A stretch of DNA of 64,000 nucleotides from NCBI RefSeq assembly GCF_013373795.3, contig NZ_CP088022.1, forward strand, positions 7,626,001 through 7,690,000. Direction: 5' to 3'. Below are positions 39,279-48,318 of the stretch, piece after piece; within the stretch, counting starts at the first letter, position 1, and every line of letters begins with the position of its first letter. The notes below the pieces were generated by a model, which saw nothing but the letters and a program-made list of their open reading frames with translations, had not been told where the DNA came from and did not search any database. Origin of the DNA: Bradyrhizobium quebecense (GTDB taxonomy: Bacteria > Pseudomonadota > Alphaproteobacteria > Rhizobiales > Xanthobacteraceae). The position numbers and the translations under genes are program-made.

Positions 39279-40637
39279 ATGCGCTGGACCCTTCTCGCCG
39301 CCGGATTGCTCGCCGTGTTGTTCGCAGCGCCCGCAGCCGCCGACAAGCGTGTCGCGCTGGTGGTCGGCAATTCGACCTATCAGAACGTGTCGCGGCTGCA
39401 GAATCCGAAGGACGATGCGCAGCTCGTGGCCGACACGCTGCAGCGGCTCGGCTTTGCACTGGTCGGCGGACAGGCCCAGGTCGATCTGGACAAGGTCGGT
39501 TTCGATGCCGCGATCCAGCGCTTCGGCAGCCAGCTGATGGGCGCGGACGTCGCGCTGTTCTATTACGCCGGCCACGGCATCCAGGTGCGCGGAACGAATT
39601 ATCTGGTGCCGGTCTCGGCGAACCCTGTGCGCGAGGCCGATGTCGATTTCCAGATGGTCGATGTCGGCCTGGTGCTACGGCAGATGGAAGGCGCCGGCAC
39701 GCGGCTCAACATCGTCATCCTGGACGCCTGCCGGAACAATCCGTTCGGCGGGCGCGGCTTGCGCGCCGCCGACGGCGGCCTTGCCCAGATCCGCGCGCCG
39801 GAGGGCACGCTGTTGTCCTACGCGACCCAGCCGGGCAACGTCGCGCTCGACGGCGATGACGGCCACAGCCCCTACACACGCGCTCTCGTCGACACCATGC
39901 AGAAGCCCGGGCTCGACGTGCTGCAGGCGTTCAATCAGGTCGGCCTCGTCGTCAAACGCGCGACCGGCAGCGCGCAGCAGCCCTGGGTCTCGACCTCGCC
40001 GATCGACGGCTCGTTCTATTTCGCCGGCAACGCGCCGGCTCAGGTTGCGACCGCCGATCCGCCGGCGACGGTGATCCCGCCGCAGCAAAATCTGCCGCCA
40101 TCGGCGCCGCCGGTGGTGCGCACGCAATCGGATTTCATCATTGCGGATTCCGACAGCCGCCTGCTGTCGGAGAGCGATCTCAGGGTGCTCAGCAAGGACG
40201 ATCTGCGGATCGCGCGCAATGAAATCTTCGCGCGGCGCGGGCGCTACTTCAACGCGCCCGACCTGACCGCGCGATTCAGCAGGTTCGCGTGGTACGTGCC
40301 CCGCTCATGGGATCCGCCGCTCAACGCGATCGAGAGCGCGAATGTCGCTCTGATCGATCGCTTCGAATCCGGTGGCGGCGCTGCGCCGAGCGGTTTCATC
40401 TTCCCGGATTCCGACCGGCGTCTGCTGACCCCGGCCGATCTGCGGCGGCTGTCGCGGGACGAGTTGCGGATCGCACGCAACGAGATCTTCGCCCGCAGGG
40501 GACGCTATTTCGATTCCGCCGATCTCAAGGCGTATTTTTCGCGCTTTCCCTGGTATGCGCCGAACAGCTGGAATCCGAAGCTGAACGCGATCGAGGAGGC
40601 CAATGTCGCGCTGATCGATCAGGCTGGAAAGCACTGA
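39279..40637 (+). CDS. Secreted caspase-family protein with two YARHG domains
   Basis: The 452-residue protein has a signal peptide (LLAAGLLAVLFAAPAAA). A C14-type caspase domain follows (about 22-250) with the catalytic His in FYYAGHG (H99) and Cys in ILDACRNNP (C151); both are kept, so it may be an active cysteine protease. After a proline-rich linker come two YARHG units (about 290-360 and 380-450), each with RIARNEIFARRGRYF and a following WYxPxSW. YARHG domains occur in extracytoplasmic proteins. A GTG four codons upstream is an alternative start. The M15 peptidase gene begins directly after its stop (TGAATG). Confidence 0.9.
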   Translation: MRWTLLAAGLLAVLFAAPAAADKRVALVVGNSTYQNVSRLQNPKDDAQLVADTLQRLGFALVGGQAQVDLDKVGFDAAIQRFGSQLMGADVALFYYAGHGIQVRGTNYLVPVSANPVREADVDFQMVDVGLVLRQMEGAGTRLNIVILDACRNNPFGGRGLRAADGGLAQIRAPEGTLLSYATQPGNVALDGDDGHSPYTRALVDTMQKPGLDVLQAFNQVGLVVKRATGSAQQPWVSTSPIDGSFYFAGNAPAQVATADPPATVIPPQQNLPPSAPPVVRTQSDFIIADSDSRLLSESDLRVLSKDDLRIARNEIFARRGRYFNAPDLTARFSRFAWYVPRSWDPPLNAIESANVALIDRFESGGGAAPSGFIFPDSDRRLLTPADLRRLSRDELRIARNEIFARRGRYFDSADLKAYFSRFPWYAPNSWNPKLNAIEEANVALIDQAGKH

Positions 40638-41405
40638 ATGGCCGCGCGCGGCACGGCCTGCATTGTTGCTTTGCTGGCGCTGCTGCCGCCGTTTGCGCAC
40701 GCCCAGAGCAAAAGCGAGCTGCTTGACCGCCTGGTGCGCGCCTATCCCGATGCGCTGTCCGGCCATGACGACACCGCGATCACCTGGCGCGACGGCACGG
40801 TGATGCCGGTCGATGACGGCGTCTCCGGCAAGCCGTTCGATCAGATGCTGCGCAATGCCTCGATCTTCGACCAGATGCGGCAGCCTTATCCGTCCGGGCC
40901 ATCGGCGCCACCGGCCCCGAACGTCGATCCCGGCCGCTTCCGCAACGAGGCCTTCTTCAAGAAGATGTATGGCGATTGCAACACGGCGGAGGTCAGGCGG
41001 AACCTGGTGACCATCACCTGGCTGCCGCGGTCCTGGGCCAAGCCGGTTCAGGTCACGCGGGTCAACGGCGTCGCCGAGCGCCTCAAGCAGGTCTCCGCCG
41101 AGATCGACGCGCTCGATCCGGCGCTGCGCGCCGCGGCCTTTCCGATCGCGGGTGTGCTATCTTGTCGCGCCGTCGCCGATACCGGGCGGATGAGCATGCA
41201 TGGCTATGCGGCCGCGATCGACCTCAACCTGAAGGTCTCGGATTACTGGCTGTGGGCGGGCAAGGGCAAAACCATCCCCTACAAGAACCGGATGCCGCGC
41301 GAGATCGTCGACATTTTCGAGCGCCATGGCTTCATCTGGGGCGGCAAGTGGTATCACTACGATACCATGCATTTCGAGTACCGGCCGGAGCTTCTCGAAA
41401 AATGA
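40638..41405 (+). CDS. M15-family peptidoglycan carboxypeptidase-like protein
   Basis: The 255-residue secreted protein (signal peptide ACIVALLALLPPFAHA) has the M15 zinc site SMHGYAAAIDLN and WYHYDTMHFEYRP. M15 enzymes (VanY/VanX, endolysin-like) trim peptide stems of peptidoglycan. Its ATG touches the stop codon of the caspase gene, so the pair is transcribed and probably translated together. An acidic and proline-rich segment separates the signal peptide from the catalytic part. Confidence 0.87.
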   Translation: MAARGTACIVALLALLPPFAHAQSKSELLDRLVRAYPDALSGHDDTAITWRDGTVMPVDDGVSGKPFDQMLRNASIFDQMRQPYPSGPSAPPAPNVDPGRFRNEAFFKKMYGDCNTAEVRRNLVTITWLPRSWAKPVQVTRVNGVAERLKQVSAEIDALDPALRAAAFPIAGVLSCRAVADTGRMSMHGYAAAIDLNLKVSDYWLWAGKGKTIPYKNRMPREIVDIFERHGFIWGGKWYHYDTMHFEYRPELLEK

Positions 41406-41460
41406 ACCGGCCGGCTGGAGGCGTTCTCACGCCAAGCTGATTACACTGGCCACAAAAACG

Positions 41461-41565
41461 CGCTAAAGCGCGATGAAATGCTGGTGAGCACTCACTCATC
41501 GCCCCTTCCGCTTCCATTCGGCATGATCCTTCCGGGAAACCGCTTTCCACGTTTCCGGGTCACGC
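41461..41565. repeat. Dispersed repeat with CGCTAAAGCGCGATGA start
   Basis: CGCTAAAGCGCGATGAAATG, later GGCATGATCCTTCCGGGAAA and CGCTTTCCACGTTTCCGGG. The TAAAGCGCGATGA core recurs near 31409. The copy lies in the gap before the GT39-type gene and is the reason that this frame appears longer at its 5' end than it is. Confidence 0.5.
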
Positions 41566-41579
41566 CTCAGGCACAGGCC

Positions 41580-43193
41580 ATGTCGACCGCCACCACCCTC
41601 CCTGCCGCAAGGCGCACGACCCGCAGACTGACGATCCGGCGGATCGCCGCCTGGATTGCCTCGCGCGCCACCGATCCCAAGACCAGCCTGTGGCTGGTGA
41701 TCGGCTTCGCATTGGTTCACGCGGTGCTGTGGACGCTGATCCTGGTCAAGCTCAAGGCTGCGCAGGACGTCCATATGGATGTCGCGGAGGCCTATGCCTG
41801 GGGCCAGCGCTTCCTGCTCGGCTATGGCAAGCATCCGCCGCTGTCGGGCTGGATTGCAGGGGTCTGGTTCAGGATCTTCCCCGTCACCAACTGGTCGACC
41901 TACGCGCTCGCGATGGCAACCGTCAGCTTCGCGCTGGTGGTGTGCTGGCTGATCGCGCTGCGCGTCGTCGATCGCCGCCGTGCGTTCTTCATGGTGGTGA
42001 TGCTCGCGCTCTACCCGATCTTCAATTTCAAGGGTTTCAAATACAACGCCGACCTCGCGCAGCTGGTGCCGTTGCCGCTGTTGGTGCTGGCCTATCTGAA
42101 CGCGTTCGAGAAGCGCAGCTTCAAATCGGGGCTCTGGCTCGGCTTTGCCGGCATGCTGGCGCTGATGACCAAGTACTGGGTGGTGACGATGATCGGCGCC
42201 GTCGGCCTTGCCGCGCTGATCCATCCGCAGCGGATGCAATTCCTGCGCTCGCCGGCGCCGTGGGTTGCGATCGGCACCATGATCGTGACGATGATCCCGC
42301 ATCTGGTGTGGCTGGAGGAGGTGAACTTCGTGCCGTTCACCTATGCCGGCGACGTCTACGCGCTGTCGAGCCGTGAGCTCAACGTCCAGCTCGTGATCGG
42401 CTACATCGTGCACAATCTCGGTCTGCTCGCGATTCCGACCGTACTGGGCCTTGTGGCGCTGCTGCTGGGGTCGGTGCCATGGCGGCCGTCGGACGTGCTG
42501 GCGCGGATCTGGTCGCGCGGACCCAATCCGGCCGTCAATCTTCCGCAGGCGCTCAACATCTGGATCATCCAGCTGATCGTCGCGATCGGGCCGCCGCTCG
42601 GCGCGCTGGCGTTCACCGTCTACATCAAGACCGATTGGGGCATCCCTCTGTTCTTCCTGGTGCCGCTTGCGCTGGTTGCGATCCCCTCGCTGCGTTTCCC
42701 GCGCATGGCGCTGTTCTCGATCACGGCGGTGTGGTTCGTGGCCACGATCGTCACGCTGATCGCCGCGCCCAGCATCGCCACGCAGGAAATCGCCTCCAAC
42801 CGTGTCGGCGGCTCGACCTACGCCGCGCGCTCTGAATTGGCGCGCGAGCTCACCCAGACCTGGCAGGACAGATTCCATTCGCGCTGGGCGGTGGTGGTCG
42901 CACGCTCCGACATCGGCGAGCCGATGACGTTCTACAGTCCGGATCATCCGGCCTCGCTCGTGCCGGGCGAAGCGTGGTCGTCGGGGCTGACGTCGCTCGA
43001 CGAAGCCAAGCGTCTCGGCTTCATCGGCGTCTGCGACACCACCGATCCGGTGTTCCTGCAGCCATGCGAGGCATGGATGGCGGAGCATGCCAAGGATGCC
43101 GAGCCGCTGGTGATGAACACCATGCGCTTCTTCAACGGCCATCCCGGCCCGTCGACGGTGTGGAAGGTCTATCTGGTGCCGCCAGCGGAGTAG
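41580..43193 (+). CDS. GT39/ArnT-like membrane glycosyltransferase
   Basis: The 537-residue protein has about ten hydrophobic helices and the periplasmic first loop typical of PMT/ArnT enzymes: VHMDVAEAYAWGQ with the acidic catalytic residue, then GKHPPLSGWIAGVWF. Such enzymes use lipid-linked sugars to glycosylate lipid A, other lipids or proteins at the periplasmic face. A C-terminal periplasmic domain (RSDIGEPMTFYSPDHPASL) follows. ATG 41580 is preferred; codons before it lie in a dispersed repeat. The acceptor is unknown. Confidence 0.85.
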   Translation: MSTATTLPAARRTTRRLTIRRIAAWIASRATDPKTSLWLVIGFALVHAVLWTLILVKLKAAQDVHMDVAEAYAWGQRFLLGYGKHPPLSGWIAGVWFRIFPVTNWSTYALAMATVSFALVVCWLIALRVVDRRRAFFMVVMLALYPIFNFKGFKYNADLAQLVPLPLLVLAYLNAFEKRSFKSGLWLGFAGMLALMTKYWVVTMIGAVGLAALIHPQRMQFLRSPAPWVAIGTMIVTMIPHLVWLEEVNFVPFTYAGDVYALSSRELNVQLVIGYIVHNLGLLAIPTVLGLVALLLGSVPWRPSDVLARIWSRGPNPAVNLPQALNIWIIQLIVAIGPPLGALAFTVYIKTDWGIPLFFLVPLALVAIPSLRFPRMALFSITAVWFVATIVTLIAAPSIATQEIASNRVGGSTYAARSELARELTQTWQDRFHSRWAVVVARSDIGEPMTFYSPDHPASLVPGEAWSSGLTSLDEAKRLGFIGVCDTTDPVFLQPCEAWMAEHAKDAEPLVMNTMRFFNGHPGPSTVWKVYLVPPAE

Positions 43194-43225
43194 CGCCGCC
43201 TCAAAGGCCGCGAATTAGCCATCTC

Positions 43226-43309
43226 GTCATTGCGAGGAGCGATAGCGACGAAGCAATCCATCCCTGTACTTGCCGCGCGATGGATTGCTTCGCTTCGCTC
43301 GCAATGACG
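43226..43309. repeat. Repeat B, full inverted copy
   Basis: GTCATTGCGAGGAGCGATAG, CGACGAAGCAATCCAT and the mirrored ATGGATTGCTTCG, CTTCGCTCGCAATGAC. It separates the convergent GT39 and ptsH genes and could end transcription from both sides. Related copies: 26498, 28742, 53005. Confidence 0.75.
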
Positions 43310-43347
43310 GGACGGATAGATCACGGCCGCTCAGGGAGAGGCAGCAC

Positions 43348-43674
43348 TTACGTGCCTTCTTCGTTGAACTTGCTGGCGACGAGCTCGGCGATCGCGTCGA
43401 GTGCCTGCTGCGCCTCGTCGCCTTTCGCGGAGACCACGACCGTGGTGCCGGGCCCTGCGGCCAGCATCATCAAGCCCATGATCGAGGTGCCGCCGACAGT
43501 CTCGCCGCCGCGCGTCACCCAGATCTCGGCGTTGAAGCGCTCGACCAGCTGGACGAACTTGGCCGACGCCCGCGCATGCAGGCCGCGCTTGTTGACGATC
43601 AGGAGTTCGCGCGAAATGGCGCCCGCTGGCACGCCCGGGCCGACATGGTTTTCGCCCGGGGCCTCGCCGCTCAT
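43348..43674 (-). CDS. ptsH: Phosphocarrier protein HPr
   Basis: The 108-residue protein carries the active-site His33 (KRGLHARASAKF) and the regulatory serine Ser64 (GGTSIMGLMM). His is phosphorylated by enzyme I and Ser by HPr kinase; both partners' sites are intact. The protein has about 20 extra N-terminal residues compared with the usual 85-90. Its ATG overlaps the EIIA stop (43671-43674). In alphaproteobacteria without sugar PTS permeases it acts as a regulator of carbon and nitrogen metabolism. Confidence 0.94.
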   Translation of the reverse strand: MSGEAPGENHVGPGVPAGAISRELLIVNKRGLHARASAKFVQLVERFNAEIWVTRGGETVGGTSIMGLMMLAAGPGTTVVVSAKGDEAQQALDAIAELVASKFNEEGT

Positions 43675-44072
43675 TTGCCTGCGAGAACGCGGCTGGCGAT
43701 GGTGACGTATTTGCGGCCGGCTTCCTGCGCCATCGCGATCGCGTCGGGCAGCGAGCGCTCCTCGCGAACCTTGGCAAGCTTGACCAGCATGGGAAGATTG
43801 ATGCCCGCGAGCACTTCCACCTTCGGGCGGCTCATGCAGGAGATCGCGAGGTTCGACGGCGTGCCGCCGAACATGTCGGTGAGGATCGCAACACCGTCGC
43901 CGCTATCGACGCGATTCACCGCCTCGATGATGTCGCTTCGACAGAGATCGGAATCGTCCTCGGCCCCGATCGTAATTGCTTCAATTTGTTTCTGCGGACC
44001 CATGACGTGTTCGAGCGCGGCTCTGAACTCGTCAGCAAGGCGCCCATGGGTCACCAGCACTAGACCAATCAT
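43671..44072 (-). CDS. PTS EIIA component, mannose family (regulatory)
   Basis: The 133-residue protein has the EIIA-Man fold with the phosphorylated His9 (VLVTHGRLADEF) and the conserved LTDMFGGTPSNLA. No EIIB, EIIC or EIID gene is present, so a transport role is unlikely. It probably takes phosphate from HPr as part of the regulatory PTS. ATG 44072 has a GAGGAG ribosome-binding site; the frame stays open 19 codons further upstream without support. It is coupled to ptsH by a 4-base overlap. Confidence 0.93.
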   Translation of the reverse strand: MIGLVLVTHGRLADEFRAALEHVMGPQKQIEAITIGAEDDSDLCRSDIIEAVNRVDSGDGVAILTDMFGGTPSNLAISCMSRPKVEVLAGINLPMLVKLAKVREERSLPDAIAMAQEAGRKYVTIASRVLAGK

Positions 44073-44286
44073 CGGAAACTCCTCGCGGGCGCCCTTTGGT
44101 GCACCGCACGAACGCGCCACTTTGACCATCCAGAGGCCCTGCGCAAGAGGGCATCTTGGCTAGTCTCCCGGTTCCTGGCGGTAGAGAGGGGAGGCTGCGC
44201 CGGCAAAATCCGACGCGATAGTGGATGTGATATGGTTACCAATTCCCTTCCCACAATTGTCCGCAAGATTACGGGAGGATGAACTT

Positions 44287-44727
44287 TCAGGTTGTTGTCA
44301 GCGCAGCGACAACCAGCGGCAGGGGTTGGAAGCCGGCCGGCACAGGAATTCGCGGTATTGAAACACCATTAAGGCGGATCTTGAGCGCCTCGGGCGGCGG
44401 CAGCCGCTCGGCATCGTCGGCGGCAAGGTCGACGATCAGGCCGACCACGGCCTCACCTGCGAACGGACAATGGCGGATTCCGAGGCCTCGGATCTCGATC
44501 AGACCGGCCAATTGCTGTGCCGGGCGAACCCACAATTGTTCGCCGGCTGTGTCGAGATGGACACGGTCATCCCCCACTAAAATGGCCGGCGGAAGCGCTC
44601 CGGTGCGCCCGGCGAGAATCAGGTCGAAGGCCAGGCGCGACTTGCCGGCGCCCGACGGACCGCGGATCAGCACCGCACGCTCGCCGACCAGAACGGCGGA
44701 TGCGTGCACGCTTGAATTGTCGCTCAT
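44287..44727 (-). CDS. hprK: HPr kinase/phosphorylase, short alphaproteobacterial form
   Basis: The 146-residue protein contains only the kinase domain: P-loop GPSGAGKS (23-30), the LVGDDRVHL catalytic aspartates and the GLGIRHCPF signature. The N-terminal domain of the Firmicute enzyme (about 310 residues) is missing, as is usual in alphaproteobacteria. It phosphorylates and dephosphorylates HPr on serine. Its start overlaps the chvG stop (44724-44727), so it is expressed together with the sensor kinase. Confidence 0.94.
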   Translation of the reverse strand: MSDNSSVHASAVLVGERAVLIRGPSGAGKSRLAFDLILAGRTGALPPAILVGDDRVHLDTAGEQLWVRPAQQLAGLIEIRGLGIRHCPFAGEAVVGLIVDLAADDAERLPPPEALKIRLNGVSIPRIPVPAGFQPLPLVVAALTTT

Positions 44728-46532
44728 AGGGTCGGCAGCCTGACCACGAAACGGGCGCCGGCGACCGTGGGCTTGCCGTCTTCGTCCGCAGGGCCCAGAC
44801 GGTTCTCGGCCCAGATGCGGCCGCCATGCGCCTCGATGATCTGCTTGGAGATCGAGAGCCCGAGGCCGGAGTTCTGGCCAAAGCCCTGGTGCGGCCGGTC
44901 GGTGTAGAAGCGCTCGAAGATCCGCTCCAGCGCGTCCTCGCCGATGCCGGGCCCGTCATCGTCGACCACGATCTCGACCTCGCCGCGGGTGCGGCGGCAG
45001 ATGATGCGCACCTTGTCGCCCGGCTTGGAGAACGATTGCGCGTTCGACAGCAGGTTCGAGATCACCTGGCCGAGCCGGGAATCATGGCCGGGCACCGAGA
45101 ACGTGTCGGTCGGTCCGCGGCCTTCGAAGCGGGCTTCGACGGCGACGTCGTGGCCGAGCCGTGTCTCGTTGGCGACGCTCGTCAACGTGGTCAGCAGCCG
45201 GCGCAGATCGACGGGTGCCATATCCTGGCGCTGCAATTCGGCGTCGAGCCGGCTCGCGTCGGAGATGTCGGAGATCAGGCGATCGAGCCGCTTGACGTCG
45301 TGCTCGATCACGGCGAGCAGCCGCGCGCGGCTGTTCTCGTTGCGCGCCAAGGGCAGCGTCTCGACTGCGGAGCGCAGCGAGGTCAGCGGATTCTTCAGCT
45401 CATGGGCGACATCGGCGGCGAACATCTCGATCGCCTCGATGCGGCTGTAGAGCGCGTTGGTCATGTCGCGCAGCGCGCCCGAGAGATGCCCGATCTCGTC
45501 GCGGCGTCCGGTGAAGTCGGGAATCTCGACGCGGGTCTGGATGCGGTGACGAACGCGCTCGGCGCCGTCGGCGAGCCGCCGCACCGGGCCGGCGATCGTA
45601 CTCGCCAGCAGCAGCGACAGCATGATCATGACTGCGGAGGCGACCCCGCCGATCTTGAGGATGGCGAGGCGCTCGGACATCACCAGCTGGTCGATGTCGT
45701 CGCCCTGCGTGGTCAGCATCAATGCGCCGCGCACGGCGCGGAAATGCTGCACCGGAACGGCAACCGAGACGATGATCGCGCCGCGATCGGTGACGCGCAC
45801 CGCGCTGCCCTTCATGCCCTCGAGCGATTGCGCGACCTCGGAATAGCCCTTGCCGCCTTCGGGGCCGAGCTCGCGGTAGATCGGCAGGTCGCCGCGGTTG
45901 AGCCAGGTCTTGATCGTGGCCTTGGTCTTCTCGTACAGCGACGTCTTCTCCGACGGCGGCGGCAGCTCCATGCGAAGCACGTCGCCGCGCGCGAACAGGT
46001 TGCGGCTGTCGAGGATCAGGCCGCCGTCGCGGTCGAAGATGCGGGCCCGCGTCTTGGTCGGCGCGATCAGGCGGCGCAGGGTCGGCGCGACGCGCTCGGG
46101 GTTGATCGGGAAATCCGCCGATTCATCCGGCTGGCCGAAGCTCTCGCCGGGCTTGAGGTCGAGCAGCCGATCGGGATCGATGGTGACGGTGTTGCCTTCG
46201 ACGGTCGCAGACGCCGCGATCGCCTCCGAGATGATCTCGGCATAGACCAAGAGGCTCTGCGTGCGCGCCTCGATCAGGCCGGCGCGGAATTGCGAGAGAT
46301 AGAGGATGCTGGCGACCAGCGCGACGAGGCCGGCCAGATTGAGCGAGACGATGCGGCGCGTCAGGCTCGAGAACGACAGCGCGAAGAAGAACTGACCGGC
46401 GCGGCGCACCCAGCCGAGCGGGCGGCGCCAGCCTTTGTCCCGCGCCAAATCGTCGGCCACGGCCTCTTGATCGAGGAGCTGTGACGCGTCCTCGGTGTTC
46501 AGTCCCTGCTCGAGCTGCGTTCGATCAAGCAC
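44724..46532 (-). CDS. chvG: Sensor histidine kinase ChvG
   Basis: About 602 residues. Two membrane helices (LNLAGLVALVASILYLSQF and VASAVMIMLSLLLASTI) flank a periplasmic sensor of about 200 residues. HAMP, the HisKA box ADVAHELKNPLTSLRSAVETL and the ATPase motifs DDGPGIGEDALERIFERFYT and GLGLSISKQI follow. ChvG with ChvI responds to acid and host conditions in rhizobia and Agrobacterium. No early ATG exists; GTG 46532 (GTGCTTGATCG) or TTG 46538 are the starts, without a strong ribosome-binding site. Confidence 0.93.
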   Translation of the reverse strand: MLDRTQLEQGLNTEDASQLLDQEAVADDLARDKGWRRPLGWVRRAGQFFFALSFSSLTRRIVSLNLAGLVALVASILYLSQFRAGLIEARTQSLLVYAEIISEAIAASATVEGNTVTIDPDRLLDLKPGESFGQPDESADFPINPERVAPTLRRLIAPTKTRARIFDRDGGLILDSRNLFARGDVLRMELPPPSEKTSLYEKTKATIKTWLNRGDLPIYRELGPEGGKGYSEVAQSLEGMKGSAVRVTDRGAIIVSVAVPVQHFRAVRGALMLTTQGDDIDQLVMSERLAILKIGGVASAVMIMLSLLLASTIAGPVRRLADGAERVRHRIQTRVEIPDFTGRRDEIGHLSGALRDMTNALYSRIEAIEMFAADVAHELKNPLTSLRSAVETLPLARNENSRARLLAVIEHDVKRLDRLISDISDASRLDAELQRQDMAPVDLRRLLTTLTSVANETRLGHDVAVEARFEGRGPTDTFSVPGHDSRLGQVISNLLSNAQSFSKPGDKVRIICRRTRGEVEIVVDDDGPGIGEDALERIFERFYTDRPHQGFGQNSGLGLSISKQIIEAHGGRIWAENRLGPADEDGKPTVAGARFVVRLPTL

Positions 46533-46642
46533 TGGCAAAGCTGCCGGTTGGTATGGATGTCGTCCCGCGAAGCAGACAGTCGCCCGAGCTTACCCCAGCC
46601 GTGCGGAGCCTGTCAGTTAACAAGCCGCCCGGGAAGCGCAGA

Positions 46643-47344
46643 TCAGGCTTCCTTGAAGCGATAGCCGACGCCGTACAGCGTCTCGATCATCTCGAAATCG
46701 TCGTCGACCACCTTGAACTTCTTGCGCAGCCGCTTGATGTGGCTGTCGATGGTGCGGTCGTCGACATAGACCTGGTCGTCATAGGCCGCGTCCATCAGCG
46801 CGTTGCGGCTCTTCACGACGCCGGGGCGGGTGGCGAGCGCCTGCAGGATCAGGAATTCAGTCACGGTGAGCGTCACCGGCTCGTTCTTCCAGGTGCAGGT
46901 GTGGCGCTCCGGATCCATCCGCAGCAGGCCGCGGTCGAGCGCGCGGGCATCCGGCTCCTTCGGTGCGGCGGTCGGATCCTTCGGCTGGCCGCGGCGGAGC
47001 ACGGCCTTGACGCGTTCCACCAGCAGGCGCTGGGAGAACGGCTTGCGGATAAAATCGTCGGCGCCCATCTTCAGGCCGAACAATTCGTCGATCTCTTCAT
47101 CCTTCGAGGTGAGGAAGATCACCGGCAGGTCGGACTTCTGGCGCAGCCGGCGCAGCGTTTCCATGCCGTCCATGCGCGGCATCTTGATATCGAGGATCGC
47201 AAGATCCGGCGGTGACGTGCGAAACCCATCCAGCGCCGACGCACCGTCCGTGTAGGTCATGATGCGATAGCCTTCGGCTTCGAGCGCGATCGAGACCGAC
47301 GTGAGAATGTTGCGGTCGTCGTCGACCAAGGCGATTGTGGGCAT
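46643..47344 (-). CDS. chvI: Response regulator ChvI (OmpR/PhoB type)
   Basis: The 233-residue protein has a receiver domain with phosphorylated Asp52 ([13 protein letters not shown]), the acidic pocket DDD near residues 8-10 and KPF switch lysine. A winged-helix DNA-binding domain follows ([15 protein letters not shown]). It lies 110 bases upstream of chvG. In rhizobia ChvI controls exopolysaccharide, acid and central carbon genes; pckA about 1.9 kb away is often linked to this locus. Confidence 0.95.
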   Translation of the reverse strand: MPTIALVDDDRNILTSVSIALEAEGYRIMTYTDGASALDGFRTSPPDLAILDIKMPRMDGMETLRRLRQKSDLPVIFLTSKDEEIDELFGLKMGADDFIRKPFSQRLLVERVKAVLRRGQPKDPTAAPKEPDARALDRGLLRMDPERHTCTWKNEPVTLTVTEFLILQALATRPGVVKSRNALMDAAYDDQVYVDDRTIDSHIKRLRKKFKVVDDDFEMIETLYGVGYRFKEA

Positions 47345-47583
47345 GAGCTGCTTTCACAATGAGAGTGGCTTAGACGGCGGGCACTCTGGCGACTCGCCGT
47401 AGAATATGGGCTTCGAACGCGGTCAACGAGCAATGCAAGCTGGGCTGAAGTGTGACCGAGTTCCGCAAAAAACGCTCTGCGACCCACGCGTTGAACCCCA
47501 TATAGCACCCTGAGACCGTGAGAAAAGGCTCTTTTTTCAACGGGAACCGGCTCGATTCGCCTCCAAAATGACCCGATAGGCCC
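47345..47583. promoter_or_regulatory. Divergent promoter region of chvI and hugZ
   Basis: The 239 bases between the divergent chvI and hugZ starts must hold both promoters. The stretch GAAAAGGCTCTTTTTTCAAC near 47521-47540 is the only A/T-rich segment. No exact -35/-10 boxes could be assigned. Confidence 0.4.
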
Positions 47584-48318
47584 ATGCAACCGACCGCCGA
47601 CTTCGACCCCGCCCACCTTGCCCGCTCCCTGCTCCGCCGCAGCCGACAGGGCGCGCTCGCCACGCTGATGACCGGTTCCGGCGATCCCTATTGCTCACTG
47701 GTCAATCTGGCCAGCCACCCCGACGGCTCGCCGATCCTGCTGATTTCCCGGCTGGCGCTGCACACCAGGAATATCCTGGCCGACAACCGCGTGTCGCTGA
47801 TGCTGGACGAGCGCGCCGAGGGGGATCCACTGGAGGGGGCCCGGATCATGCTGGCCGGCCGGGCGGAGGAGGTCGCGGAGGCTGAGCAGGATCTCGTCCG
47901 CCGGCGCTACCTTGGCGCTCATCCGTCAGCGGAAGCCTTTGTACAATTTAAGGATTTCTCGTTTTTCGTGATCCGGCCGAGCGGCGCCCATCTGGTGGCC
48001 GGGTTCGGCCGGATCGTCGACCTCAAGCCTGCGCAGTTTCTGACCGACCTCGGCGGCGCCGAAGCGCTGCTGGAGGCCGAGCCGGGCGCGGTGGCGCGTA
48101 TGAACGAAGATCACCGCGAGGCCATGAACCTCTACGCCACGCGGCTGCTGGCTGCGGAAAGTGCCGACTGGCTGTGCACCGGCTGCGACCCCGACGGCAT
48201 GGACATGCAGGCCGGCCGTGACACGCTGCGGCTCGATTTCCCCGAGCGGGTCAGCAACGGCACCGAGCTGCGCAAGATGTTGGTGCGGCTCGCCGGCGAG
48301 GCGCGCGCCAAGGAATAG
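47584..48318 (+). CDS. HugZ-family haem-utilisation / PNPOx-like protein
   Basis: The 244-residue protein joins an N-terminal split-barrel of the pyridoxamine-phosphate-oxidase type (GALATLMTGSGDPYCSLVNLA, HTRNILADNRVSLMLDE) with a C-terminal DUF2470 domain (ARMNEDHREAMNLYATRLL). HugZ proteins of this layout bind and may degrade haem; other members have unknown substrates. No haem transport genes are near, so the haem role is inferred from family only. Confidence 0.85.
   Translation: MQPTADFDPAHLARSLLRRSRQGALATLMTGSGDPYCSLVNLASHPDGSPILLISRLALHTRNILADNRVSLMLDERAEGDPLEGARIMLAGRAEEVAEAEQDLVRRRYLGAHPSAEAFVQFKDFSFFVIRPSGAHLVAGFGRIVDLKPAQFLTDLGGAEALLEAEPGAVARMNEDHREAMNLYATRLLAAESADWLCTGCDPDGMDMQAGRDTLRLDFPERVSNGTELRKMLVRLAGEARAKE

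Noticed and set aside
43226..43309. CRISPR array from the repeated GTCATTGCGAG units
   Set aside because: Only inverted pairs occur, with no regular series of equal direct repeats and unique spacers; no cas genes in the window.
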